From the NCBI GenBank assembly GCA_965146665.1, contig CBCTHE010000006.1, positions 62,001 to 126,000 of the forward strand: 64,000 nucleotides of DNA, written 5' to 3'. The translations under genes were made by a program, and so were the position numbers. The first letter of the stretch is position 1. Each line of letters starts with the position of its first letter. Positions 56,963 to 64,000 of the stretch are shown one piece after another. The notes under the pieces are model-generated. The model was not told the DNA's origin. It saw nothing but the letters and a program-made list of their open reading frames with translations, and did not search any database. This DNA is from Ructibacterium sp965146665. GTDB lineage: Bacteria; Bacillota; Clostridia; Monoglobales; Monoglobaceae.

Positions 56963-58494
56963 AGGAAATCTGGCTTTTATTTTTGGAACGGGGAAATTTT
57001 TTCCTCAGCCTGCTTTTGGAGCATCTTGGAATTTCCATGGCCGCAATTTTGATCGCCATTGTGCTGGGTGGCTTTGTGGGAATCCTGATCAGTGAATACC
57101 AAAGGTCCGCAAAGCCGGCCATTGCGGTGATCAATTTTCTATACACCATTCCGTCCATCTCCATGCTGGGGTTTTTAATCCCATTTTCCGGGATCGGAAA
57201 CACTACGGCGGTGATCGCCCTGACGGTCTATGCGCTCCTGCCCATGGTCCGGAATACCCATACTGGAATATCCAATCTGGACCCCAATATTTTGGAGGCC
57301 GCAAAGGGCATGGGGAGCACCCCAATGCAGACCCTGCTGAAAATCAAGCTTCCGCTTGCCATGCCGGTCATCATGTCCGGCATCCGCAGCATGGTGACCA
57401 TGACCATTGCGCTTGCGGGCATTGCCTCCTTTATCGGGGCCGGCGGTCTGGGAGTCGCGATTTATCGGGGGATTACCACAAACAACGCCGCCATGACCAT
57501 GGCCGGCAGCCTTTTGATCGCCCTGCTTGCCCTGGTCATGGACTTTGTTCTGGGACTGGTCGAAAAAAAGCTGAGGGCCAGAGGCAGGGGCCCCCGGCGG
57601 GCGGGCCGGATTCTCATTCCGGTGGTTTTGATCCTCTGTGTGGCAGTGGCCGGCGAAACGTTTCTTCAGGGCCGGAGCAAGAATACCATCCGTATCGCCA
57701 CCAAGCCCATGACAGAGCAGTACATCCTTGGAGAGATGCTGGATATGCTGATTGAACAGAGGACAGAGCTGACGGTGGAGCTGACCCAGGGCGTCGGAGG
57801 CGGGACCTCGAATATCCAGCCGGCCATGGAAAAAGGGGAATTTGACCTCTATCCGGAATACACCGGCACGGGCTGGAACATGGTGCTCAAGGAGGAAGGT
57901 CTTTATACGGAGGCGCTCTTTCCGCAGATGCAGGCGGTGTATCGGGAAAAGCTGGATATGCAGTGGAGTGGGATGTACGGCTTTAACAACACCTACGGGC
58001 TGGCTGTCCGGCGCGAGGTCGCGGAGCAGTATGGACTGAAGACCTGTTCGGATCTTCGGGCTGTGGCGGATCAGCTGACCTTTGGCGCGGAGTATGACTT
58101 CTTTGAGCGGGAGGATGGCTATCACGCCCTCTGTGACGCCTATGGCCTGCGTTTTCAAAGCACGGTGGACCTGGATATTGGACTGAAATATCAGGCCATG
58201 AGCCAGGGCAAAATCGACGCCATGGTTATATTCACCACAGACGGTCAGCTCAGCGTTTCCGATGTGGTGGTTCTGGAGGATGACAAGGGCTTCTATCCGT
58301 CCTATCTGTGCGGCAATGTGGTCCGCACAGCGGCGCTGAACCAGCATCCGGAGCTGGAGGACATCCTCGCGTCGCTCAGCGGATGTATTTCAGATGATGA
58401 CATGGCCAGGATGAACTATGAGGTTGAGGGGGAAGGAAAAGAGCCGCGCCAGGTGGCGGCGGCGTTTCTGAAGCAGAGCGGACTGTCAGAGTGA
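56956..58494 (+). CDS. OpuC-type osmolyte ABC transporter: fused permease and substrate-binding protein
   Basis: A 512-residue fusion. Residues about 1-215 are a BPD-type permease with about six membrane segments and the EAA loop (LEAAKGMGSTPMQTLLKIKLPLAMPVI). Residues about 228-505 are a glycine-betaine/carnitine/choline-binding domain (IRIATKPMTEQYILGEMLDMLIEQ, FDLYPEYTGTGW, VFTTDGQLS-like MVIFTTDGQLSVSD). The binding domain would face outwards, tethered to the channel. AAGGAG lies ahead of the ATG. With the next gene it makes an import system for betaine, choline or a similar quaternary amine. Confidence 0.93.
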   Translation: MLKEIWLLFLERGNFFLSLLLEHLGISMAAILIAIVLGGFVGILISEYQRSAKPAIAVINFLYTIPSISMLGFLIPFSGIGNTTAVIALTVYALLPMVRNTHTGISNLDPNILEAAKGMGSTPMQTLLKIKLPLAMPVIMSGIRSMVTMTIALAGIASFIGAGGLGVAIYRGITTNNAAMTMAGSLLIALLALVMDFVLGLVEKKLRARGRGPRRAGRILIPVVLILCVAVAGETFLQGRSKNTIRIATKPMTEQYILGEMLDMLIEQRTELTVELTQGVGGGTSNIQPAMEKGEFDLYPEYTGTGWNMVLKEEGLYTEALFPQMQAVYREKLDMQWSGMYGFNNTYGLAVRREVAEQYGLKTCSDLRAVADQLTFGAEYDFFEREDGYHALCDAYGLRFQSTVDLDIGLKYQAMSQGKIDAMVIFTTDGQLSVSDVVVLEDDKGFYPSYLCGNVVRTAALNQHPELEDILASLSGCISDDDMARMNYEVEGEGKEPRQVAAAFLKQSGLSE

Positions 58495-58506
58495 GGAGGT
58501 CAGGAT

Positions 58507-59343
58507 ATGGGTACAGCGGTTGAATACAGAAATATCAGGAAGGACTACGGGGATCAGACGGTGGTCGAAAACTTTAGTCTGGCGGTTAAGCAGGGGGAAT
58601 TTGTGACCATCATCGGCTCTTCCGGGTGCGGAAAGACGACGGTTTTGAAAATGGCCAATGGGCTGATTGCCCCAACGGCCGGAGATATTTTTCTCCATGG
58701 TGAAAATATCAGGGGCAGGAACATGATTGAGCTCCGCAGGAATATCGGCTATGCGATTCAGGGGAGCGTCCTGTTTCCCCATATGACGGTGGGGCAGAAT
58801 ATCGCCTATGTCCCAAATCTGCTGAACCGGCGGGATAAAGCGCGGACCGGGGAAGCGGTGCGCAAATGGATGGACATTGTCGGTCTCGGTGAAGCGCTCA
58901 GGGACCGCTATCCGGATGAACTGTCCGGCGGCCAGCAGCAGAGGGTGGGGATCGCCAGGTCGCTGGCGGCCTCTCCGGAGCTCCTGCTGATGGACGAACC
59001 CTTCGGCGCCGTGGATGAAATCACACGGGGACAGCTACAGACAGAGCTGAAGGAGATTCACAGAAAAACAGGCCTGACAGTGCTGTTTGTGACCCATGAC
59101 ATCTCAGAGGCGCTGAAGCTGGGCACCAGGGTTCTGGTCATGGACCGGGGCGGAATTGAACAGTTTGCCGCGCCGGCAGAGCTTCTGCGCGCGCCTGCCA
59201 CCGGGTTTGTGAAAAAACTTGTGGAAAAGGAGCGGCGGGTTTGCCGGATACCGGAGGAAAAGCTGATGGATTGTGTATACAGCGGCGCCGCGGCAGAAAA
59301 CAGAACGGAATCAGCCGGAGGGAAAGTCAGTGGGAAAAAATGA
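58507..59343 (+). CDS. OpuC-type osmolyte ABC transporter ATPase
   Basis: A 278-residue ABC ATPase. Walker A IIGSSGCGKTT, Q-loop YAIQGSVLFPHMTV, signature LSGGQQQRVGIARSLA, Walker B LLLMDEPFGAVDE, and switch His in FVTHDISEA. The FPHMTV and GQNIAYVPNLLN stretches match the quaternary-amine transporter group. The CBS domains found at the end of many OpuA/OpuC ATPases are absent; the last 35 residues are low-complexity. It starts 12 bases after the permease fusion. The macrodomain gene begins within its end. Confidence 0.94.
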   Translation: MGTAVEYRNIRKDYGDQTVVENFSLAVKQGEFVTIIGSSGCGKTTVLKMANGLIAPTAGDIFLHGENIRGRNMIELRRNIGYAIQGSVLFPHMTVGQNIAYVPNLLNRRDKARTGEAVRKWMDIVGLGEALRDRYPDELSGGQQQRVGIARSLAASPELLLMDEPFGAVDEITRGQLQTELKEIHRKTGLTVLFVTHDISEALKLGTRVLVMDRGGIEQFAAPAELLRAPATGFVKKLVEKERRVCRIPEEKLMDCVYSGAAAENRTESAGGKVSGKK

Positions 59344-60145
59344 ACATATGACACAGGAAGAGCGGCTGGAGTACCTGATCCGCGCGCTGATTGAGGAGGG
59401 CGGAACGTTTGCCGGTTCGGAAATGCCCGCCGGAACGGCGGAGAGAAAGCGGCTTCTGCGCGCACTGATGAACGTCCGGCCGCCCGGCGCGGCCGATCCG
59501 GCGTTTCTGCGGATTCAGGACGCGTATCTCAAAGAGGAGCTTGTGGAGAAGGGAATTACGGACGCGCAGACGATTGCGCCGGTTCGCGGCAGGCTGTGCC
59601 TGTGGCAGGGCGACATCACGACCCTGCGGTGCGGCGCCATTGTCAACGCGGCGAACAGCCGTATGCTGGGTTGCTTTGTCCCCTGTCACGGCTGTGTTGA
59701 CAACGCCGTCCACACCTATGCCGGGATTCAGCTGCGGCAGGCGTGTATGGAGCGGGTGCGCGGCCTTGGCGGCGCATTGGAAAATGGCAGGGCCGTGCTT
59801 ACCGGGGCCTATAACCTGCCCTGTGAATATGTGCTGCACACCGTCGGGCCGGTGGTGACAGGGGCGCCGACGGAAAAGGACCGCACAGAGCTGGCCGGCT
59901 GTTACCGGTCCTGCATGGAGCTGGCGAACCGGGCGGGGATCCGGTCCATTGCCTTTTGCTGTATTTCCACGGGCGAGTTTCATTTCCCGAACGGGGAGGC
60001 GGCACGGATAGCGGTTGCGGCGGTGGAGGACTGCCTGCCCGGGAGCTGCATGGAAAGGGTGATATTCAATGTCTATAAAAAAGAGGACTATGACATCTAC
60101 TGCAAACTGCTTGGAGCAGGCAAAGCTGTTAAAGAGCAGGCTTGA
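59330..60145 (+). CDS. Zinc-containing macrodomain protein (ADP-ribosyl hydrolase of the sirtuin-M type)
   Basis: A 271-residue protein. About 80 N-terminal helical residues precede a macrodomain (about 90-265). It has LWQGDITTLRCGAIVNAANS (adenine/ribose site) and the zinc loop GCFVPCHGCVDNAVH, with probable ligands Cys115, His120 and Cys122. The phosphate loop follows (CCISTGEFHFPNGEAA). Zn-macrodomains of this class remove ADP-ribose added by the partner sirtuin. GTG at 59330 is chosen because GGAGGGAAA is seven bases ahead; the ATG at 59348 is an alternative. It overlaps opuCA by 14 bases and the sirtuin gene by 56, giving tight coupling. Confidence 0.92.
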   Translation: MGKNEHMTQEERLEYLIRALIEEGGTFAGSEMPAGTAERKRLLRALMNVRPPGAADPAFLRIQDAYLKEELVEKGITDAQTIAPVRGRLCLWQGDITTLRCGAIVNAANSRMLGCFVPCHGCVDNAVHTYAGIQLRQACMERVRGLGGALENGRAVLTGAYNLPCEYVLHTVGPVVTGAPTEKDRTELAGCYRSCMELANRAGIRSIAFCCISTGEFHFPNGEAARIAVAAVEDCLPGSCMERVIFNVYKKEDYDIYCKLLGAGKAVKEQA

Positions 60146-60938
60146 GCAAGCTGAGGCGGTCGTGGTGGGCGCGGGCGCGGGGTTGTCCGCCTCTGCCGGG
60201 CTCACCTATGCCGGCGCAAGGTTCCGGCAGTACTTTGCCGGCTTTGAAGAACGTTATGGATTTCATGACATGTACACAGGCGGTTTCTATCCCTATCAGA
60301 CGCCTGAGGAATACTGGGCTTACTGGAGCAGGTACATTGACTGCAACCGGTATGCGCCCGGGGCGGCGCAGGTATATCTGGATCTTTTGCGGGTACTGAA
60401 GGGCAGGAATTATTTTGTGCTGACCACCAATGTGGATCATCAGTTTCAGCTTGCGGGGTTTGACAAGACCCGCCTGTTTTATACCCAGGGGGACTATGGT
60501 CTGTTCCAGTGCTCTGTACCCTGCCATGACCAGACCTATGATAATGAGCGCGCGGTCTGGCGCATGTGCAGGGAACAGGAGAATATGCGGATTCCGTCAG
60601 AGCTCGTACCGCGCTGTCCGGCCTGCGGCGCGCCCATGACCATGAATCTGCGGATGGACGGCACCTTTGTCGAGGACGCCGGCTGGCATGCGGCGTGCGG
60701 ACGGTATACGGATTTTATCCGGCAGCACGCGGATGCCCGGATCCTGTTTTTGGAGCTTGGCGTGGGAGGCAACACACCCGGCATCATCAAATATCCCTTT
60801 TGGGAGATGACTGCCCGGTTTCCCGGCGCCTTTTACGGATGCGTGAACCTGGAAGCCGCCGCCTGCCCGGCGGGGCTCGCAAAACGGTCGCTGTGTATCA
60901 GCGCTGACCTGAGCAGGGTGATCAAGGCGCTTTTGTGA
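60090..60938 (+). CDS. Class M sirtuin (protein ADP-ribosyltransferase-type SIR2 protein)
   Basis: A 282-residue SIR2-fold protein. NAD-binding GAGAGLSASAGLTYAG at about residues 29-44, TTNVDHQF (112-119) with the catalytic-site Asn, and TQGDYG (132-137) where ordinary sirtuins have the catalytic His: the His is replaced by Gln, the mark of class M. CPAC (176-179) starts the zinc module. Class M sirtuins with linked Zn-macrodomains ADP-ribosylate a lipoyl-carrier protein in the cases studied. No gcvH-like or lipoate ligase gene is seen next to it here. ATG at 60090 follows GAGGAC; ATG at 60069 is also possible. Confidence 0.92.
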   Translation: MTSTANCLEQAKLLKSRLEQAEAVVVGAGAGLSASAGLTYAGARFRQYFAGFEERYGFHDMYTGGFYPYQTPEEYWAYWSRYIDCNRYAPGAAQVYLDLLRVLKGRNYFVLTTNVDHQFQLAGFDKTRLFYTQGDYGLFQCSVPCHDQTYDNERAVWRMCREQENMRIPSELVPRCPACGAPMTMNLRMDGTFVEDAGWHAACGRYTDFIRQHADARILFLELGVGGNTPGIIKYPFWEMTARFPGAFYGCVNLEAAACPAGLAKRSLCISADLSRVIKALL

Positions 60939-60988
60939 GTTCTGGAGGAAAGGCAAATTTGCCCCTGAAAACTGTATAATAGCGCCCC

Positions 60989-61016
60989 TTGTATTTTGAT
61001 TGGTTTCCTGTATACT
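60989..61016 (+). promoter_or_regulatory. Candidate promoter of the GH106-like gene
   Basis: TTGTAT (60989-60994) and TATACT (61011-61016) with 16 bases between, preceded by CCCC as in the GH78 promoter. Confidence 0.5.
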
Positions 61017-61135
61017 GAAACTAACCCGCAAATCTGCGGGCCGGAGCAGAAGAAAACCGGCTGTATGGGTACGGACGGCGTCCCCCCTCCCCCCGAACCT
61101 GAGGCGGCCGTGAGATAGGGAAAGGAGATGTCAAA

Positions 61136-63856
61136 ATGATTGAGATCAAAGAAGTTCCGCGGAAATACAGGCCGGTTCCGTTCTGGAGCTGGAATGAAAA
61201 GCTGAACACAGACGAGACCCGGCGTCAGGCGCAGGCCATGATACAGGCCGGAATGGGCGGCTTTTTTATGCACGCCCGCGGCGGGCTTCAGACCCCGTAC
61301 ATGGGGGAGGAATGGTTTGACAATGTCAAGGCCGGGATTGAGGCGGCGGAGCAGGGCGGCGTGGATGCCTGGGCCTATGATGAAAACGGATGGCCCAGCG
61401 GCTTCGGTGACGGAAGGGTCAACGGCCGCGGCCCCGAATTCCAGCAGAAGTACCTCCGGATGGAGGAGGGAACGGGAAACACCCAGACCACCATTGTGAA
61501 CACCAGCGGCAAGCATTTTTACTATGAGCTGAACCCCTTTTATGTGGATACGCTGGACGAAACCGTGATCTGTACCTTTTTAGAGGAGATCTACCAGCCT
61601 TATTACGAGCGGTATCAAAACCGCATCAGCGGATTTTTCACAGACGAGCCCCAGATCTCCCGCAATGGGATTCCGTGGAGTCTGGGCCTGCCGGAGGCAT
61701 ACCAGAAGGCCTATGGCGAGGACCTGCTTCCGCTTCTGCCGGAGCTGTTCGAGGAGACCGGCGCGTACCAGACCACACGGATTCGGTTTTGGAAGCTGGT
61801 CACCGACTTGTTTTCCAAAAACTTTTTTAAACAGATCTATGACTGGTGTGAGGAGCGGGAACTGAGACTGACCGGGCATCTGGTTCTGGAGGACTGGCTC
61901 CAGTCCCAGCTCACCTCCAACGGTGCGTGTATGCCCCACTATGAATATTTCCATATTCCGGGAATCGACCGGCTGACCCGGGAGATCATACCCGGACTTG
62001 CGGCGGTACAGGGCTGCAGCGTGGCACATCAGCTTGGCAAAAAGCAGTTTCTGACCGAGAGCTTTGCCCTCTGCGGCCACAATATCAGCTTTTCCGGCCT
62101 GCGGGGCGTTTTGGAATGGCAGATGGTGCGGGGCGTGAATCTGCTCTGCCCCCATTTGGAGGGCTACTCTCTCCGGGGAATCCGGAAACGGGATTATCCG
62201 CCCGCCATGTATGAGCAGCAGCCGTGGTGGCCGGATTACAGCCGGTTCATCACCGCCATGTCCCGGATCGGTATGCTTTTGGCTGAGGGGGACGTCCGGT
62301 ATGACACCCTGCTGATCCATCCCCAGACTACGGCCTGGACCCTTTTCGACTGCCGGGAAAACCGGGGGCTCCAGGCGCTTGAGGCACAGCTCACTGACGC
62401 GCTCAAAACCCTGGATAAAAAGCACATCCTGTTCCATTTGGGGGATGAGACCATCATGGAACGCCATGCGCGGGCAGAGGGGGATACTCTGGTGATCGGT
62501 ACCCAGCGGTACCGGAATGTACTTCTGCTGCCCGGACAGGTGCTTCTGCCAGCCACAAGAGCCCTGCTGGACGCGTACCAAAAGGGCGGCGGCATTGTGA
62601 CCACGGCCAGCGCCATGCCCGAGAACCCGGTCATCAGCAATCCGGAGATTCTCTGTACGGTCCGGCATTTTGGAGCGGAGACCCTGTATTATTTTGTCAA
62701 TGTTACAGGCCGGCCCCAAAGCGCCGAGATTCCGGCGGGCGCCAAGCGGATCGACTGTATGACCGGCGATCTTCTGCCCTTTGACGGGCATTGGGACTTC
62801 CGGGCCTATGACAGTGTCCTGGTTCTGGACGACGGCACCGAACGGCTTGGGGAGGAAAAGCGGCCGCGGCCGCGGCCGCGCTTTCTGGAGTTGGCCGGCG
62901 AGTGGCAGGTGGCCGGCGGAACAGAAAACGCGCTGACCCTCGACCATTGTGACTATTATTTTGACGGCAGTCTGGAGGAGGAGAACGGCTATGTCCTGAA
63001 TATTCAGGGCCGCGCCTGCGCTCTGCGGCGGCCGGTGGAAATTCGGCAGGTCTATCATGTAGAGGCCAATGCGGTGCCGAAGAATGCGTATCTTGTCTGT
63101 GAGACGCCGGAGCTGTTCAAAATCACAGTCAACGGACGGGAGCTGTCCAAAAAGGACTGCGGATTCTTCCGGGACCGCGCTTTCCGCAAGCTGGCCCTGG
63201 AAGACAGCCTGCGGACGGGCGCCAATGAAATTGTACTGGAATGCCGGTTCCGGCAGTCCGGACAGGTGTATGAAAACCTTGAAAAATCCCTTGTTTTTGA
63301 GAGCGAGAAAAACAAGCTGACCTATGATATGGAGATTGAACCTATCTATCTGGTGGGCGGCTTTTCGGTGGACACTCCGGGGAAATTCCATGAGATTTCA
63401 CAAAGCGCGGTAAGGTATACGGGGGGCTTTGCCCTCGGTGCGCCCAGAACGCGGGTGACCCTGGACCGGCTGGAACAGCAGGGATTTCCCTTCTTCTCCG
63501 GGGAACTGGTTTTGGAGAAGACCTTTGGGGCCGGTGAGGAGGGAACCCATATCTGTCTCAAACGAAGCGGGATCAATGCGGTGCGGGTGCAGGTCAATGG
63601 CGGGGAGGAGCAGGTGAGCATCTGGGACGGTGATGTTCTGGAGCTCGGCCCGTGGACGCAGGATGGAGAAAATACCGTCCGGCTCACTCTGGTCAACAAT
63701 CTGCACAATCTTTTGGGACCGCATCATCTGGAGGAGGGGGAATGTGACCACGTGGGACCCTCCGCCTTTTTCAAGGAGGCCTGTGTGTGGAGAGAGGCCG
63801 AGAGCCAGGACTGGAACGACGGTTATACCTTTGTCAAAACCCAGATCCAAGGCTGA
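61136..63856 (+). CDS. Glycoside hydrolase, GH106 alpha-L-rhamnosidase-like
   Basis: A 906-residue protein without a signal peptide. The N-terminal (beta/alpha)8 barrel (about 1-420) starts with RPVPFWSWNEKLNTDETRRQ and has MGGFFMHARGGLQTPYMG, AWAYDENGWPSGFGDGRVNG, and FFTDEPQIS, the pattern of GH106-type barrels with a conserved Asp-Glu. A middle domain (about 420-600) ends in a variable loop rich in Arg-Pro (about 577-582). C-terminal beta-sandwich domains resemble GH2 sugar-binding modules (GANEIVLECRFRQSG). GGAAAGGAG precedes the ATG. Rhamnoside cleavage is the family role; the actual substrate is unknown. Confidence 0.85.
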   Translation: MIEIKEVPRKYRPVPFWSWNEKLNTDETRRQAQAMIQAGMGGFFMHARGGLQTPYMGEEWFDNVKAGIEAAEQGGVDAWAYDENGWPSGFGDGRVNGRGPEFQQKYLRMEEGTGNTQTTIVNTSGKHFYYELNPFYVDTLDETVICTFLEEIYQPYYERYQNRISGFFTDEPQISRNGIPWSLGLPEAYQKAYGEDLLPLLPELFEETGAYQTTRIRFWKLVTDLFSKNFFKQIYDWCEERELRLTGHLVLEDWLQSQLTSNGACMPHYEYFHIPGIDRLTREIIPGLAAVQGCSVAHQLGKKQFLTESFALCGHNISFSGLRGVLEWQMVRGVNLLCPHLEGYSLRGIRKRDYPPAMYEQQPWWPDYSRFITAMSRIGMLLAEGDVRYDTLLIHPQTTAWTLFDCRENRGLQALEAQLTDALKTLDKKHILFHLGDETIMERHARAEGDTLVIGTQRYRNVLLLPGQVLLPATRALLDAYQKGGGIVTTASAMPENPVISNPEILCTVRHFGAETLYYFVNVTGRPQSAEIPAGAKRIDCMTGDLLPFDGHWDFRAYDSVLVLDDGTERLGEEKRPRPRPRFLELAGEWQVAGGTENALTLDHCDYYFDGSLEEENGYVLNIQGRACALRRPVEIRQVYHVEANAVPKNAYLVCETPELFKITVNGRELSKKDCGFFRDRAFRKLALEDSLRTGANEIVLECRFRQSGQVYENLEKSLVFESEKNKLTYDMEIEPIYLVGGFSVDTPGKFHEISQSAVRYTGGFALGAPRTRVTLDRLEQQGFPFFSGELVLEKTFGAGEEGTHICLKRSGINAVRVQVNGGEEQVSIWDGDVLELGPWTQDGENTVRLTLVNNLHNLLGPHHLEEGECDHVGPSAFFKEACVWREAESQDWNDGYTFVKTQIQG

Positions 63857-64000
63857 TGGGAAACTGATAAAGGTTCAAAAAAAGACAGCTTTATGCTGTT
63901 CTCAGGCGGCAAAATGGTTCGGTTCGAATTTGCTGCGATAAACTTCAAAAAACTGGAAATACGGAAATGTCGGGACAGCAGATCTGTGGAATCAAAACCC
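63857..64000. other. Right edge, no feature recognised
   Basis: The last 144 bases show no gene, terminator or recognisable site. Confidence 0.5.

Noticed and set aside
1..64000. tRNA/rRNA genes, intact insertion sequences, prophage, integrase or att sites, CRISPR arrays, plasmid origin
   Set aside because: I looked for T-loop-like GGTTCGA contexts, transposase and integrase motifs and regularly spaced repeats, and found none convincing. A dedicated scan (tRNAscan, ISfinder, CRISPR finder) would be decisive.

Overview
The window looks like chromosomal DNA of a spore-forming, Gram-positive anaerobe of the class Clostridia, moderately GC-rich and most like gut Oscillospirales or a close relative. 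This is inferred from several markers: the class 1B PyrK-PyrD pair, the Pta-AckA acetate pathway, TmcAL, sporulation sigma factor SigH, the SpoVAC-SpoVAD-SpoVAE operon, strong AGGAGG ribosome binding sites, and many intrinsic terminators. No rRNA, tRNA, intact insertion sequence, prophage or CRISPR array was seen.

Layout. 1-4.1 kb: pyrK (partial), pyrD, pyrE, a RadC/JAB protein, a polysaccharide deacetylase and a P-loop kinase. 4.1-5.0 kb: non-coding, with one copy of a structured repeat. 5-12.4 kb: housekeeping genes (enolase, hydrolase, pyrophosphatase, tmcAL, pta, ackA, sigH). 12.4-16.7 kb: minus-strand genes, comprising an Lsa-like ABC-F protein behind a very long leader, an acetyltransferase, and a LytTR regulator with its membrane partner behind a two-repeat operator. 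17-19.4 kb: small proteins, an XRE-type HTH protein, a structured non-coding region and a retron-type reverse transcriptase. 19.5-29 kb: an exopolysaccharide operon behind a c-di-GMP-I (GEMM-I) riboswitch. It encodes the initiating sugar transferase, UDP-glucose dehydrogenase, Wzx flippase, two Wzz-like proteins (one ending in a degenerate GGDEF domain), a phosphoesterase and a Wzy-like polymerase. 29-37.3 kb: six intact glycosyltransferases and one decayed one. 37.5-40.3 kb: a hybrid sensor kinase with two substrate-binding-type sensor domains. 40.4-44.6 kb: a second GEMM-I riboswitch with the same promoter, then an SLH-anchored surface protein, a glycosyltransferase and a polysaccharide pyruvyl transferase.

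44.7-64 kb: pdxS-pdxT with divergent pdxR; the spoVA operon behind a forespore-type promoter; an FAD oxidoreductase with a divergent PocR-AraC regulator; a NYN/LOTUS protein; a multiply frameshifted glycosidase remnant; a GH78-like rhamnosidase; and an HxlR regulator. These are followed by a run of a flavin/ferredoxin protein, an OpuC-type osmolyte transporter, a zinc macrodomain protein and a class M sirtuin. The window ends with a GH106-like glycosidase.

How it fits together. The middle 25 kb reads as a c-di-GMP-controlled cell-surface programme. Two paralogous promoter-riboswitch cassettes, both predicted to switch genes ON, drive polysaccharide synthesis and an SLH surface protein. A pyruvyl transferase that could modify the SLH-binding wall polymer lies nearby, and a GGDEF-like domain is built into the chain-length apparatus. 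The best candidates for something little described are the retron with its HTH neighbour, the Wzz-GGDEF fusion, the macrodomain-sirtuin pair attached to an osmolyte transporter, and a four-copy structured repeat whose stem shows compensatory changes.
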